Below, in pieces: positions 5,846-11,649 of a stretch of 23,063 nt of DNA (positions are counted from its first letter, which is position 1; the number at the start of each line of letters is the position of its first letter). The DNA is from a virus: IMG/VR virus record IMGVR_UViG_3300046756_000186, positions 1-23,063 of that record. The stretch is one strand, 5' to 3'. The notes under the pieces were generated by a model that was given only the letters and a program-made list of their open reading frames with translations, was not told where the DNA came from and searched no databases. The translations under genes were made by a program, and so were the position numbers.

Positions 5846-7699
5846 TTAGAACAAATCAGCATCAAAAGCCTCACCATCTAAGTTCCTGATAAGAGTAATA
5901 AAATTCTTACCTTGGTCTTGCGTGATTAACCCTAGCGTTTCATCCAAATAGTTAACCGCCTTATTTCTGGCATTTGACGGATGTTTAACGCCAAAGTTAT
6001 TAAAGTTAACCCATTCGGCCTTCATTCTGTCCAAAACAGCCTGTCTGCTAACCGGATTTTTCCCTGTTACGGAGTATTCCGCCAATATATTTTCCCAAGC
6101 ACTTAACTGTTGAGGGTTCAGGGTTATGCCCTTTTTTTCCTTCTTAACCTGAACTGATTTAATGACCGCGCTATCGTCAGCGACCAATGCAACCTTCTCG
6201 AAAGCAAACTGCATATCCGGTACTGGTTCAGCATCTTTCTGCTTCTCAACGTGTATCACGACATCTTCGCCAGCCGCCTTGACTTGCAATGACGTATCAA
6301 CCGCCCCTAGAAGCGCGTTAGAACCACGCATACCGCGACTAGTGTCCTTACCACTATGGTGTATCGCCAGCAACGCACAACCGGCGTGTGTGCGTACCCT
6401 GTCGCACGCTTCAACGAATATTCCAATTTCTGAACTGCTATTTTCTTCCATACCAACCATCGATCTTGCGACGGTGTCTATAACGATAAGCCCGTAATCA
6501 CCGCCGAAGTAATCTATGGTGTCGATCAGTTCCTGTATATCCGCTTCATCACGAAACTGCACCGCCTTCGGCACAACCTGCAACGGCACGTTATCGTTAA
6601 GACCATAATGGGTTTCCCAAGCTTTGACGCGCTTACCAAGGCCGCCTACGCCTTCGCCAGCTATATATAGCACCTTGCCGCCGTCAACCGTCCTGTCGTG
6701 CCACGCACGCCCATAGGCAACCGATAACGCTATGTCTAAGGCTATAAACGATTTACCTACGCCGGGTGCGCCATATAATGCGCTGAAGCCGTGTTTAGTT
6801 ATCACGCCATCAACCAGCCATTTGACCGGCGGCATATTACGCAATTCGTTAAGCCCCAAGATAGGCAGTATTTTTGCTGGCGGTTCATCCACCTTCGCTT
6901 CGATCTTCGGTGCGTTCTTAACCAGTTCGCGTAACTGCTCTGGCGTGTTACCAGCGTCAAGCCAATCAACCGCATCGCCTTTATCTGGCAGATTAGGCAG
7001 ATCAACGCGCTTAACGGCTTTTGCGACAGGCAGTAGTTCATTAATCACTTTTATCGCGTGCTTATCGCCAGCTTCATCGTTATCGGGGATTATGACCACA
7101 TTACGCCCAGCGAAATATGTGTTTAACTCTGGTTTCCAATTACCAGCACCGCCGTGGTTAGTTGACGTTATAACGCTATAACGCTTTAACGCTTCTGCGG
7201 CTTTCTCGCCTTCAACTATATAAATGGTCTTATCAGGGTTAGTCAGGATATCGGGCAGATTGTACGGAAGCGGATTAATGTCTTTGACCGACCATATCCA
7301 ACCGCCGCTATCATCTGGTCTGCGTTGTCGATATGTTTTCTTGCCGCCTTCATCAATGCGAATAACCTGATACGCCTCAACGCCGTCAGCGTCATAATAA
7401 CTATATTCGGTCGTACGCTTTAGCGTACGCTCTAAGGCCGGCTGTACTTTCTTAGATATGTTGAATTTCTTTTCGGCTATGTCAGCGATAGATTGCAGTG
7501 ATGCGCCTTCGTGCATCCTAATCATATCCATAACGCCACCACCTTCACCTAGTTCGTGGTCATAGAACGTGCCGGCTTTTAGATCAATCACCTTGCTGAA
7601 CTTATTGCCGAAATAAATCTTATCACCGCTTCGCTTTGTCGGGTTTCCCAGATAATGCGTGGCAACAGGTTCTATATAAGCCGCATAATTTGTTGTCAT
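5846..7699 (-). CDS. DNA primase-helicase (zinc-less TOPRIM primase fused to RepA/DnaB-type ATPase)
   Basis: This 617-aa bifunctional replication protein is encoded from the ATG at 7699, which has GGGAG nine bases upstream. A TTG further out at 7729 is in frame but lacks such a site. The N-terminal part (about 1-95) resembles a primase leader (GEGGGVMDMI, 51-60) without the usual zinc cysteines. The TOPRIM domain has IVEGEKAAEAL from about 161 and PDNDEAGD at 205-212. The helicase half has Walker A GAPGVGKS (310-317), Walker B-like LIVIDTVARS (about 404-413) and a sensor-type IHHSGKD (446-452), typical of RepA-like hexameric helicases. The last 80 residues look like a winged helix and end in FDADLF, an acidic/aromatic tip. 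It should unwind and prime phage DNA at the fork. The upstream leader has a striking hairpin (7734-7769). Confidence 0.92.
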   Translation of the reverse strand: MTTNYAAYIEPVATHYLGNPTKRSGDKIYFGNKFSKVIDLKAGTFYDHELGEGGGVMDMIRMHEGASLQSIADIAEKKFNISKKVQPALERTLKRTTEYSYYDADGVEAYQVIRIDEGGKKTYRQRRPDDSGGWIWSVKDINPLPYNLPDILTNPDKTIYIVEGEKAAEALKRYSVITSTNHGGAGNWKPELNTYFAGRNVVIIPDNDEAGDKHAIKVINELLPVAKAVKRVDLPNLPDKGDAVDWLDAGNTPEQLRELVKNAPKIEAKVDEPPAKILPILGLNELRNMPPVKWLVDGVITKHGFSALYGAPGVGKSFIALDIALSVAYGRAWHDRTVDGGKVLYIAGEGVGGLGKRVKAWETHYGLNDNVPLQVVPKAVQFRDEADIQELIDTIDYFGGDYGLIVIDTVARSMVGMEENSSSEIGIFVEACDRVRTHAGCALLAIHHSGKDTSRGMRGSNALLGAVDTSLQVKAAGEDVVIHVEKQKDAEPVPDMQFAFEKVALVADDSAVIKSVQVKKEKKGITLNPQQLSAWENILAEYSVTGKNPVSRQAVLDRMKAEWVNFNNFGVKHPSNARNKAVNYLDETLGLITQDQGKNFITLIRNLDGEAFDADLF

Positions 7700-7710
7700 T
7701 GGTATTCTCC

Positions 7711-7769
7711 CAGTTCTCCCAGACGCCAAGAGCGATGGCGGTCTAGCTGGGAGAGGCTAGACCGCCATC
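7711..7769 (-). promoter_or_regulatory. Leader hairpin with loop complementary to tandem Shine-Dalgarno copies of the primase-helicase
   Basis: On the minus strand, a perfect 14-bp stem GATGGCGGTCTAGC / GCTAGACCGCCATC (7756-7769 and 7734-7747) encloses the 8-nt loop CTCTCCCA. Fifteen to thirty bases downstream lie two copies of TGGGAGA separated by AC, the second being the ribosome site of the ATG at 7699. Seven loop bases (TCTCCCA) are exactly complementary to each copy, allowing a pseudoknot that would hide the ribosome site. No T-tract follows, so it is not a standard terminator. Confidence 0.75.
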
Positions 7770-7778
7770 TTCTACGAC

Positions 7779-8387
7779 CTAAAACAAGTCGTCATCCGAC
7801 TGAGCCGCTGGGGTCGGCGCAGGAGCGACAGGTTCAGGCGCAGAACCTGTCAACATATCAGGAGCATCCACCCAGCCTGATATGTTCCATTCGGGTGCTT
7901 TAAAACGCAAATCGCCTTGTGGCGTGCTAACCTTCACCGCAACCGTGCCAGTGATTTCAACAACCGGAACTTGACCGGGATGTTGTGCTTTGGTTGCCTC
8001 GAAAGCATTATGCAATTCGTCTAAAGCCCTCATTACAGTTTTAGCAGAGTGTGAGAACTCACGCAAACCTAACTGCTTAGAACAGATGCGAACGCGAAAC
8101 GCACGCTTAAAGTCGCCTTCCGGTTTTGCCGGAATAGCCTCGCCAACTTTGACCATCTGAAAGTCTGGTCTGCCTGACTCGAAAGATAACCACCCAACTT
8201 CCAGATTATGCATATCCATTACAAATTTGACCGGCAGAGCAATTTCGCTTTCATCTTTCATCCATTGACCGGATGCGTCTTGAACGCGATCTTGCTTAAT
8301 CAAATCACCAGCCTTCGCATCATATTTGACGATAGGCAGAATATCCCCAGTTGAAGTTGACTCATCTAAATTAAAACCTAATGCCAT
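7779..8387 (-). CDS. Putative phage single-stranded DNA-binding protein
   Basis: This 202-aa protein starts at the ATG at 8387, chosen because AGGAG lies eight bases upstream; the longer frame to 8483 would run far into the upstream nuclease gene. It is beta-rich (about 1-180), followed by a Pro/Ala linker (PEPVAPAPTPAAQ) and an acidic aromatic tip SDDDLF. That layout (OB-like body, flexible linker, acidic tail with terminal Phe) is that of phage ssDNA-binding proteins such as T7 gp2.5. Similar proteins occur beside primases in alphaproteobacterial phages, usually as hypotheticals. The gene lies directly upstream of the primase-helicase. The assignment rests on architecture and context, not a diagnostic motif. 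Confidence 0.6.
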   Translation of the reverse strand: MALGFNLDESTSTGDILPIVKYDAKAGDLIKQDRVQDASGQWMKDESEIALPVKFVMDMHNLEVGWLSFESGRPDFQMVKVGEAIPAKPEGDFKRAFRVRICSKQLGLREFSHSAKTVMRALDELHNAFEATKAQHPGQVPVVEITGTVAVKVSTPQGDLRFKAPEWNISGWVDAPDMLTGSAPEPVAPAPTPAAQSDDDLF

Positions 8388-8411
8388 AACAATAACTCCT
8401 ATAACAATAAC
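8386..8411 (-). repeat. 11-bp direct repeat flanking a ribosome site
   Basis: ATAACAATAAC (plus strand) occurs at 8386-8396 and 8401-8411, a 15-nt period, with the AGGAG ribosome site of the putative ssDNA-binding gene between and overlapping the copies. It could be a binding site for a translational repressor, as in T4 gp32 and gp43 autoregulation, or simple AT-rich drift. Confidence 0.5.
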
Positions 8412-8412
8412 A

Positions 8413-8832
8413 TTAGTTGCATTTGACCTCACCAAAAGTGAAGCCGCTAATCGGGTAAAAAGCAAACAGATCAACCGGATCATCCCGATCAGTGCGTCTG
8501 CTTATCCCGATATCGTGTTCAGCATCGAAATTAATGATGCCGATACGATCCGTCCATTCGACTAATAACTTGCATTTCAGCCCAGTTGCGCTGGTTAGGT
8601 TAGACGCGGCAATGACTTTATGCAAGTTAACCATCATCGATGGGTATTCCGTTGATGCGAAACTGCGCGTCTTTATTTCGATAAAACCAATAGATTTATC
8701 GCCGCGCATCAATAACGCATCCATAATATATTTGTTAGGTAGATCGACACATTCGCATTTGTATCGTTCAGCGATTGCCGTCATAAGTTGCTTTTCACGC
8801 GCGATTGCGTCTGGAGTATCATACCAAGTCAT
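8413..8832 (-). CDS. PD-(D/E)XK nuclease-fold protein
   Basis: This 139-aa protein has the core of the PD-(D/E)XK nuclease fold: D38 in YIMDALL, then E52-I-K54 in GFIEIKTR, with a strand-loop-strand between. The N-terminal helix (about 8-22) carries an acidic residue that could complete the metal site. Short stand-alone members of this fold in phages act as resolvases, VRR-type nucleases or recombination nucleases. Specificity cannot be told here. It overlaps the Mom-like stop by 4 nt (ATGA) and precedes the ssDNA-binding protein. The plus-strand open frame across this gene is a shadow. Confidence 0.75.
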   Translation of the reverse strand: MTWYDTPDAIAREKQLMTAIAERYKCECVDLPNKYIMDALLMRGDKSIGFIEIKTRSFASTEYPSMMVNLHKVIAASNLTSATGLKCKLLVEWTDRIGIINFDAEHDIGISRRTDRDDPVDLFAFYPISGFTFGEVKCN

Positions 8833-9449
8833 ATCAATAACCCTTGAGTTTCTATATCACCTGAAGCGTCATAATTATTATTGTCACCTTTTGGATAATC
8901 CTCAATTTTATATCGAAGATTTTTTAGGTATTCGCGCTTTTGTCGTTTGTCAGCCGCAAAATAAACATAGCGATGTTTTCTTGGGCGTTCCACAGTTTCA
9001 CCACCTTTTACCCACTTGCCTCTGCTATGTTTCCCAGATGTGCAATCAAAACCAACAGGATCAAACCTTTTTTCACTTAATCCGCAATAAATGAAATTAG
9101 TCGCCTGATAAATATAACCGTGATGCCCCATCTTTGTGTCAGCATAAGAAACAACTATTTTAGGTCTTGGCAACAATTTAAGAGAGTTTCCGATCAAGAA
9201 ACTAGCTTGATTTCTTTTATTGCTGTTAAGAACCAATCTATTTAATTCTAGAACTTGATCCGCGTATTCAGCTCCACAAATGCCAATGCACAAATGACGA
9301 CTTGGCGGCAATCCATAAGTGATAACGCCTTCAAGAACACTATCAACATAAAGACCATAAGCGAACATCACGACAGGCAATCTTTTTGCGTAATGCTTTT
9401 TCCGCAACCACGGATGCGCTTCTTCTTTCTTTATGGGTGACACAATCAT
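8829..9449 (-). CDS. mom: Mom-like DNA adenine modification protein
   Basis: This 206-aa protein starts at the ATG at 9449, selected by AGGGAG just upstream and the 4-nt ATGA overlap with the previous gene; the longer frame to 9509 intrudes on that gene. The sequence matches the phage Mu Mom family: KKHYAKRLP near the start (HY at 19-20), ELNRLVL (68-74), a PKIVVSYADTKMGHHG block (96-111) and IYQATNF (113-119), then GKHSRGKW. Mom is a GNAT-fold enzyme that converts adenines to N6-carbamoylmethyl-adenine and protects phage DNA from many restriction enzymes. The fold and family are supported by motifs; the exact chemical product here is inferred. Unlike Mu, where mom is expressed late under Dam and Com control, this gene sits in an operon with replication nucleases. 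Confidence 0.85.
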   Translation of the reverse strand: MIVSPIKKEEAHPWLRKKHYAKRLPVVMFAYGLYVDSVLEGVITYGLPPSRHLCIGICGAEYADQVLELNRLVLNSNKRNQASFLIGNSLKLLPRPKIVVSYADTKMGHHGYIYQATNFIYCGLSEKRFDPVGFDCTSGKHSRGKWVKGGETVERPRKHRYVYFAADKRQKREYLKNLRYKIEDYPKGDNNNYDASGDIETQGLLI

Positions 9450-9883
9450 AGCAACTCCCTGCACACATAGAAGAACGTTTCCATATCCATTTCGCACGCA
9501 TAACGCCAATCGTGGGGCATACCGCCACCAGAACGAACATTGAAGTCTTTAATGTTGGCAACGGCCTCAAGCGGAACACGCACACGCGGCTGTTGCCTAT
9601 CATAACGATAGATTAGGCACGGAAACTTGTTACCGCCAGCCTTACGCGCCGCAACGCAAATCTGATCCCACCATTCCGGCTTTGCCTGATAGCCAAGGCC
9701 GTAACGCTTGCACTCTATCACGAATGGAAAGTTAGTAACTTGAACTGGTTCGATGTCGGCTAGGCCACCTTCGCGCGTTTGCGATAGGATGCGCTGAAAC
9801 TTGATGCCAAGAGCTTCTTCAAGCAATTTACAGCATTCACGTTCCCACGCGTGACCTTTATCACGACCACCACCCGGACGCAT
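9446..9883 (-). CDS. PD-(D/E)XK nuclease, Holliday-junction-resolvase-like
   Basis: This 145-aa protein opens with a glycine-rich GGGRDKGHAWERECC segment carrying E14, then SQTREGGLADIEP with D43, and FPFVIECKRY with E57-C-K59. This E...D...ExK order is that of Hjc-type resolvases and phage endonucleases of the PD-(D/E)XK fold. It would cleave branched DNA before packaging or during recombination. It is second in the operon, joined to the ribbon-helix-helix regulator by a TAATG overlap and to the Mom-like gene by ATGA. Catalytic residues look intact. Resolvase versus other branch-specific nuclease is not decided by sequence alone. Confidence 0.78.
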   Translation of the reverse strand: MRPGGGRDKGHAWERECCKLLEEALGIKFQRILSQTREGGLADIEPVQVTNFPFVIECKRYGLGYQAKPEWWDQICVAARKAGGNKFPCLIYRYDRQQPRVRVPLEAVANIKDFNVRSGGGMPHDWRYACEMDMETFFYVCRELL

Positions 9884-10077
9884 TAGCTGATTGCCCCAGC
9901 GTTGCGCGTTGCAATTTCTATCCGTTCTTCTTCATCACGGATGTGCTTCAGTTCCACAAGCATCGTTTGGTCAACAAATGCCGCCATCGAACTGCGGTTC
10001 TTGCGTGAATATTCCGCGATCAGATCATAGGTTTCTGGTCTGATTCGGATAAAAAGGTTTTTCATTTGGTCTGACAT
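9883..10077 (-). CDS. Ribbon-helix-helix (Arc/CopG-type) transcriptional regulator
   Basis: This 64-aa protein starts at the ATG at 10077. The alternative TTG at 10107 lacks a ribosome site, while GGAAC lies nine bases before 10077. The layout MKNLFIRIRPETYDLIAEYS shows a short beta strand (NLFIRIR, about 7-13) followed by two helices with RKNRSSMAAFVDQTM (24-38), the ribbon-helix-helix pattern for dimeric DNA binding. As the first gene of the leftward early operon, beside the divergent control region with repeated GATATCAA sites, it is the natural candidate for an autorepressor that also controls the rightward promoter. Its tail is charged. Confidence 0.82.
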   Translation of the reverse strand: MSDQMKNLFIRIRPETYDLIAEYSRKNRSSMAAFVDQTMLVELKHIRDEEERIEIATRNAGAIS

Positions 10078-10216
10078 AGTCTGTTCCAATACGTTATAAG
10101 ATATCAACCAGCAATATAACCGATATTTTTTTTAAAAAAAGGGTATTTTTTTGTTGCAATGATATCAAAATGCTATATATTAAGGATTATCAGATAGACA
10201 TATGGGAGATTTACTG
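10078..10216. promoter_or_regulatory. Divergent early control region with repeated GATATCAA sites and A/T tract
   Basis: This region separates the leftward regulator operon from the rightward operon. The 8-mer GATATCAA occurs at 10100-10107 and 10161-10168, in the same orientation and 61 bp apart (about six helical turns). Between them, 10124-10152 is a run of T and A tracts likely to be bent. One copy falls inside the rightward promoter spacer; the other abuts TTATAA (10094-10099), a possible leftward -10. The leftward -35 box is poor and not assigned. An operator function for the ribbon-helix-helix protein is inferred. Confidence 0.6.
10151..10179 (+). promoter_or_regulatory. Putative sigma-70-type promoter for the rightward operon
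   Basis: TTGTTG (10151-10156) and TATATA (10174-10179) are separated by 17 bp. Transcription would begin near 10186, giving a leader of about 30 nt before the ATG at 10217, which has GGGAG at 10204-10208. The spacer holds the palindrome TGATATCA (10160-10167). TTGCAA with TATATT at 16 bp is an overlapping alternative. Confidence 0.55.
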
Positions 10217-10393
10217 ATGGAAAGATTGAGCAACGAAGTTAATGCAGAAGCTAATATCTTATCAATAATGGAAACTATTTTGGCTCTGCACTACCACCAA
10301 ACTAAAGATGCAAACCCAGAATATTCAGAATATTGCAAGCAGACAAGGGAGTGGATCAAACTGTTAAAGAAGGTTCACTGTGCGAAGCAATAG
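10217..10393 (+). CDS. Small hypothetical early protein
   Basis: This 58-aa protein is the first gene of the rightward operon. The start is set at the ATG at 10217, with GGGAG eight bases upstream; an in-frame ATG at 10202 lies upstream of that site and lacks one of its own. It is predicted helical and slightly basic at the end (KLLKKVHCAKQ), with no recognised family, signal peptide or membrane segment. A 50-nt gap with a hairpin separates it from the next gene. It may be an early host-interaction protein, as is common for first genes of phage operons, but nothing in the sequence shows this. Confidence 0.65.
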   Translation: MERLSNEVNAEANILSIMETILALHYHQTKDANPEYSEYCKQTREWIKLLKKVHCAKQ

Positions 10394-10406
10394 CGCAACA
10401 ATTAAA

Positions 10407-10427
10407 GGGGTGGCGTAGAGCCGCCCC
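10407..10427 (+). promoter_or_regulatory. Intercistronic hairpin before the lipoprotein gene
   Basis: GGGGTGGC (10407-10414), loop GTAGA and GCCGCCCC (10420-10427) form an 8-bp GC-rich stem with one G-U pair, four bases before the GGGAG ribosome site. No T-tract follows, so it is not a standard terminator. It may stabilise or attenuate the downstream message. Confidence 0.6.
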
Positions 10428-10443
10428 AACAGGGAGCAAATCA

Positions 10444-10677
10444 ATGATTAGAATGTTTATTATAACCACCGCAATCGCATTAGCCGGTTGCACCACATAT
10501 GAACCGATTGTGGATTTACGCGCATCAGAAGATAAGGCGCAACTGTTTCAGCGTGACCTTAACGAATGCCGCCAGCTAGTCGATCCGGCTAAATCAATCT
10601 GGACGATGGGTGATGAATACTGGGTTATCGAAATGATTAACAACTGCTTAACCGGTCGGGGGCATTCGGTATTATGA
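10444..10677 (+). CDS. Small lipoprotein
   Basis: This 77-aa protein has an N-terminal signal, MIRMFIITTAIALAGC, whose lipobox LAGC ends at C16, so the mature 62-aa chain would be lipid-anchored to a membrane. It has two further cysteines (NECRQ and NNCLTGRG), which could pair in the periplasm. The ending NCLTGRGHSVL and the YEPIVD start after the lipobox resemble small phage and bacterial glycine-zipper lipoproteins with the zipper missing. The ATG at 10444 follows GGGAG at eight bases; the frame upstream of it is not coding. Early-expressed phage lipoproteins often block superinfection (Cor, Llp types). An outer-membrane spanin is less likely, given the distance from the lysis genes. Confidence 0.75.
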   Translation: MIRMFIITTAIALAGCTTYEPIVDLRASEDKAQLFQRDLNECRQLVDPAKSIWTMGDEYWVIEMINNCLTGRGHSVL

Positions 10678-10895
10678 TGGATTATAATAAAAAAATATCC
10701 GCATCAATCTTTGTGCTTGAAGACAGTGAATATCGTATGGGCAACGATTTGCCGATAGAAATCTTCAGCACACGAAACGAAGCGTTAGACGCGTGGCGAG
10801 ATGCCGGTGGTCGGGTTAGTGACTTCCAAGGTTATTTTGCACGCTTCAACTGTAAGAAAGGTTTAATCGACTTCATAAAGGAGAAACTGGGATGA
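10674..10895 (+). CDS. Small hypothetical protein
   Basis: This 73-aa, mixed alpha/beta, charged protein has no family that I recognise. The segment IEIFSTRNEALDAWRDAGG (about 29-47) looks like a strand followed by a helix. It overlaps the lipoprotein stop in the arrangement ATGATG, so either of two adjacent ATGs (10674 or 10677) may be used, both coupled to the upstream stop. It ends with a basic helix (KKGLIDFIKEKLG) and is coupled to the next gene by a 4-nt overlap. Confidence 0.65.
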   Translation: MMDYNKKISASIFVLEDSEYRMGNDLPIEIFSTRNEALDAWRDAGGRVSDFQGYFARFNCKKGLIDFIKEKLG

Positions 10896-11089
10896 TTAGA
10901 CGACCGGAAGAAGAATTTATTGTTACGTTCGAGGCGAAGGCGAACATCAGCGTGCTGATCAGCGCACCGGATCACGAACTGGCAATAGAACGCGCACAAC
11001 TAACAATAGAAAATATGACTAAAAAAGAGTTGTGTGAAAATATTGACGATTTTTTCATTAGCGAATTTATGGAGATTAACGATGCTTAG
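10892..11089 (+). CDS. Small hypothetical protein
   Basis: This 65-aa protein opens with beta-like FIVTFEAKANISVLISAP and then has a helix with HELAIERAQLTIENM, an ACT/ferredoxin-like beta-alpha start that recurs in small phage proteins of unknown function (e.g. 'sensing' or binding domains). It overlaps the preceding stop by ATGA and the following membrane peptide by 8 nt. It is acidic overall. No function is assigned. Confidence 0.65.
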   Translation: MIRRPEEEFIVTFEAKANISVLISAPDHELAIERAQLTIENMTKKELCENIDDFFISEFMEINDA

Positions 11090-11198
11090 ATTTTTAGGAT
11101 ATATCGCCGCCGCTATTTTTGTAATGGGTTGGCTAAATGTTACCGGTGATCCGTGGATCACTTGGTGGGGTGCAATCGCTTATATGGGGAATATGTAA
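11082..11198 (+). CDS. 38-residue membrane peptide
   Basis: This short frame begins at the ATG at 11082, within the last codons of the previous gene, with GGAG eight bases upstream, and ends at TAA 11196-11198, one base before the ATG at 11200. The product starts MLRFLGYIAAAIFVMGW and contains DPWITWWGAIAYM, that is, one hydrophobic segment (about 4-18) and a Trp-rich second one (about 24-35). It should insert in the cytoplasmic membrane. The tight spacing on both sides and a good ribosome site argue it is translated. The role is unknown; next to a lipoprotein gene, a membrane-level exclusion function is possible. Confidence 0.65.
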   Translation: MLRFLGYIAAAIFVMGWLNVTGDPWITWWGAIAYMGNM

Positions 11199-11199
11199 A

Positions 11200-11649
11200 A
11201 TGACTGATACATTTCGTGTAACAATTGAATGCAATGAATTAAAACTTGTTCAACTGATCCGAAGCGGTCTTATTGAAAACGCAAAAATCGAAAGCGTGGA
11301 AAATGACAAGCAACCGGAGCAATCACCGCCACTGTTTGACGTTAATGCTGTACAGCATCGCGTCAGCCGATGGGATGTTTATAGAAACATAACGGATCAT
11401 TTCAGCGATGACACATTTACCGTTGAGAATATAAAAGATGTTTTCAGCAAACAAAAAATAAATGCTGTTAGCAATAATATATCAGCGTTTTTGTGTCACC
11501 TAACAGCGATGGGGTTAGTAAAAGTTGTCGATAAAGTTGGGAAAAAGAACGTGTTTCGATTGAAAAGAAAGATTGGTCAAAACAAATTTATGCAAGCGCA
11601 ACGCAGTTATAGCGTAAAGCAGAATGCGAGATATGCAAATGGTCGGTAA
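11200..11649 (+). CDS. Winged-helix-like hypothetical protein
   Basis: This 149-aa protein starts at the ATG at 11200 (GGGGA upstream, one base after the previous stop); an in-frame start at 11137 would lie inside the membrane peptide gene and is rejected. The segment from about 60 to 125 has alternating helices ending in LTAMGLVKVVDKVGKKNVFRL, the look of a winged helix whose wing is the last two strands. The C-terminal 30 residues are basic (RLKRKIGQNKF). It may bind DNA as a regulator or recombination accessory, just upstream of the exonuclease gene with which it overlaps by 11-26 nt. No family is named with confidence. Confidence 0.6.
   Translation: MTDTFRVTIECNELKLVQLIRSGLIENAKIESVENDKQPEQSPPLFDVNAVQHRVSRWDVYRNITDHFSDDTFTVENIKDVFSKQKINAVSNNISAFLCHLTAMGLVKVVDKVGKKNVFRLKRKIGQNKFMQAQRSYSVKQNARYANGR

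Noticed and set aside
6732-7181. 149-codon plus-strand open frame
   Set aside because: Antisense to the TOPRIM and helicase region of a well-supported gene.
7700-7729. TTG-initiated extension of the primase-helicase (10 extra residues)
   Set aside because: The extension encodes the tandem TGGGAGA repeats that serve as the ribosome site for ATG 7699; it lacks a ribosome site itself.
7734-7769. 14-bp inverted repeat read as an intrinsic terminator
   Set aside because: The stem is strong but is followed by GCTCTTGG on the minus strand, with no T-tract on either side.
8388-8483. Hydrophobic N-terminal extension of the putative ssDNA-binding protein, looking like a membrane segment
   Set aside because: It is read from the tail of the upstream nuclease gene in another frame; AGGAG before ATG 8387 marks the true start.
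8492-9094. 200-codon plus-strand open frame
   Set aside because: Antisense to a PD-(D/E)XK gene and the Mom-like gene, both with recognisable motifs; no family or ribosome site.
10078-10107. TTG start for the ribbon-helix-helix gene
   Set aside because: No ribosome site and it would extend into the control region; ATG 10077 is better placed.
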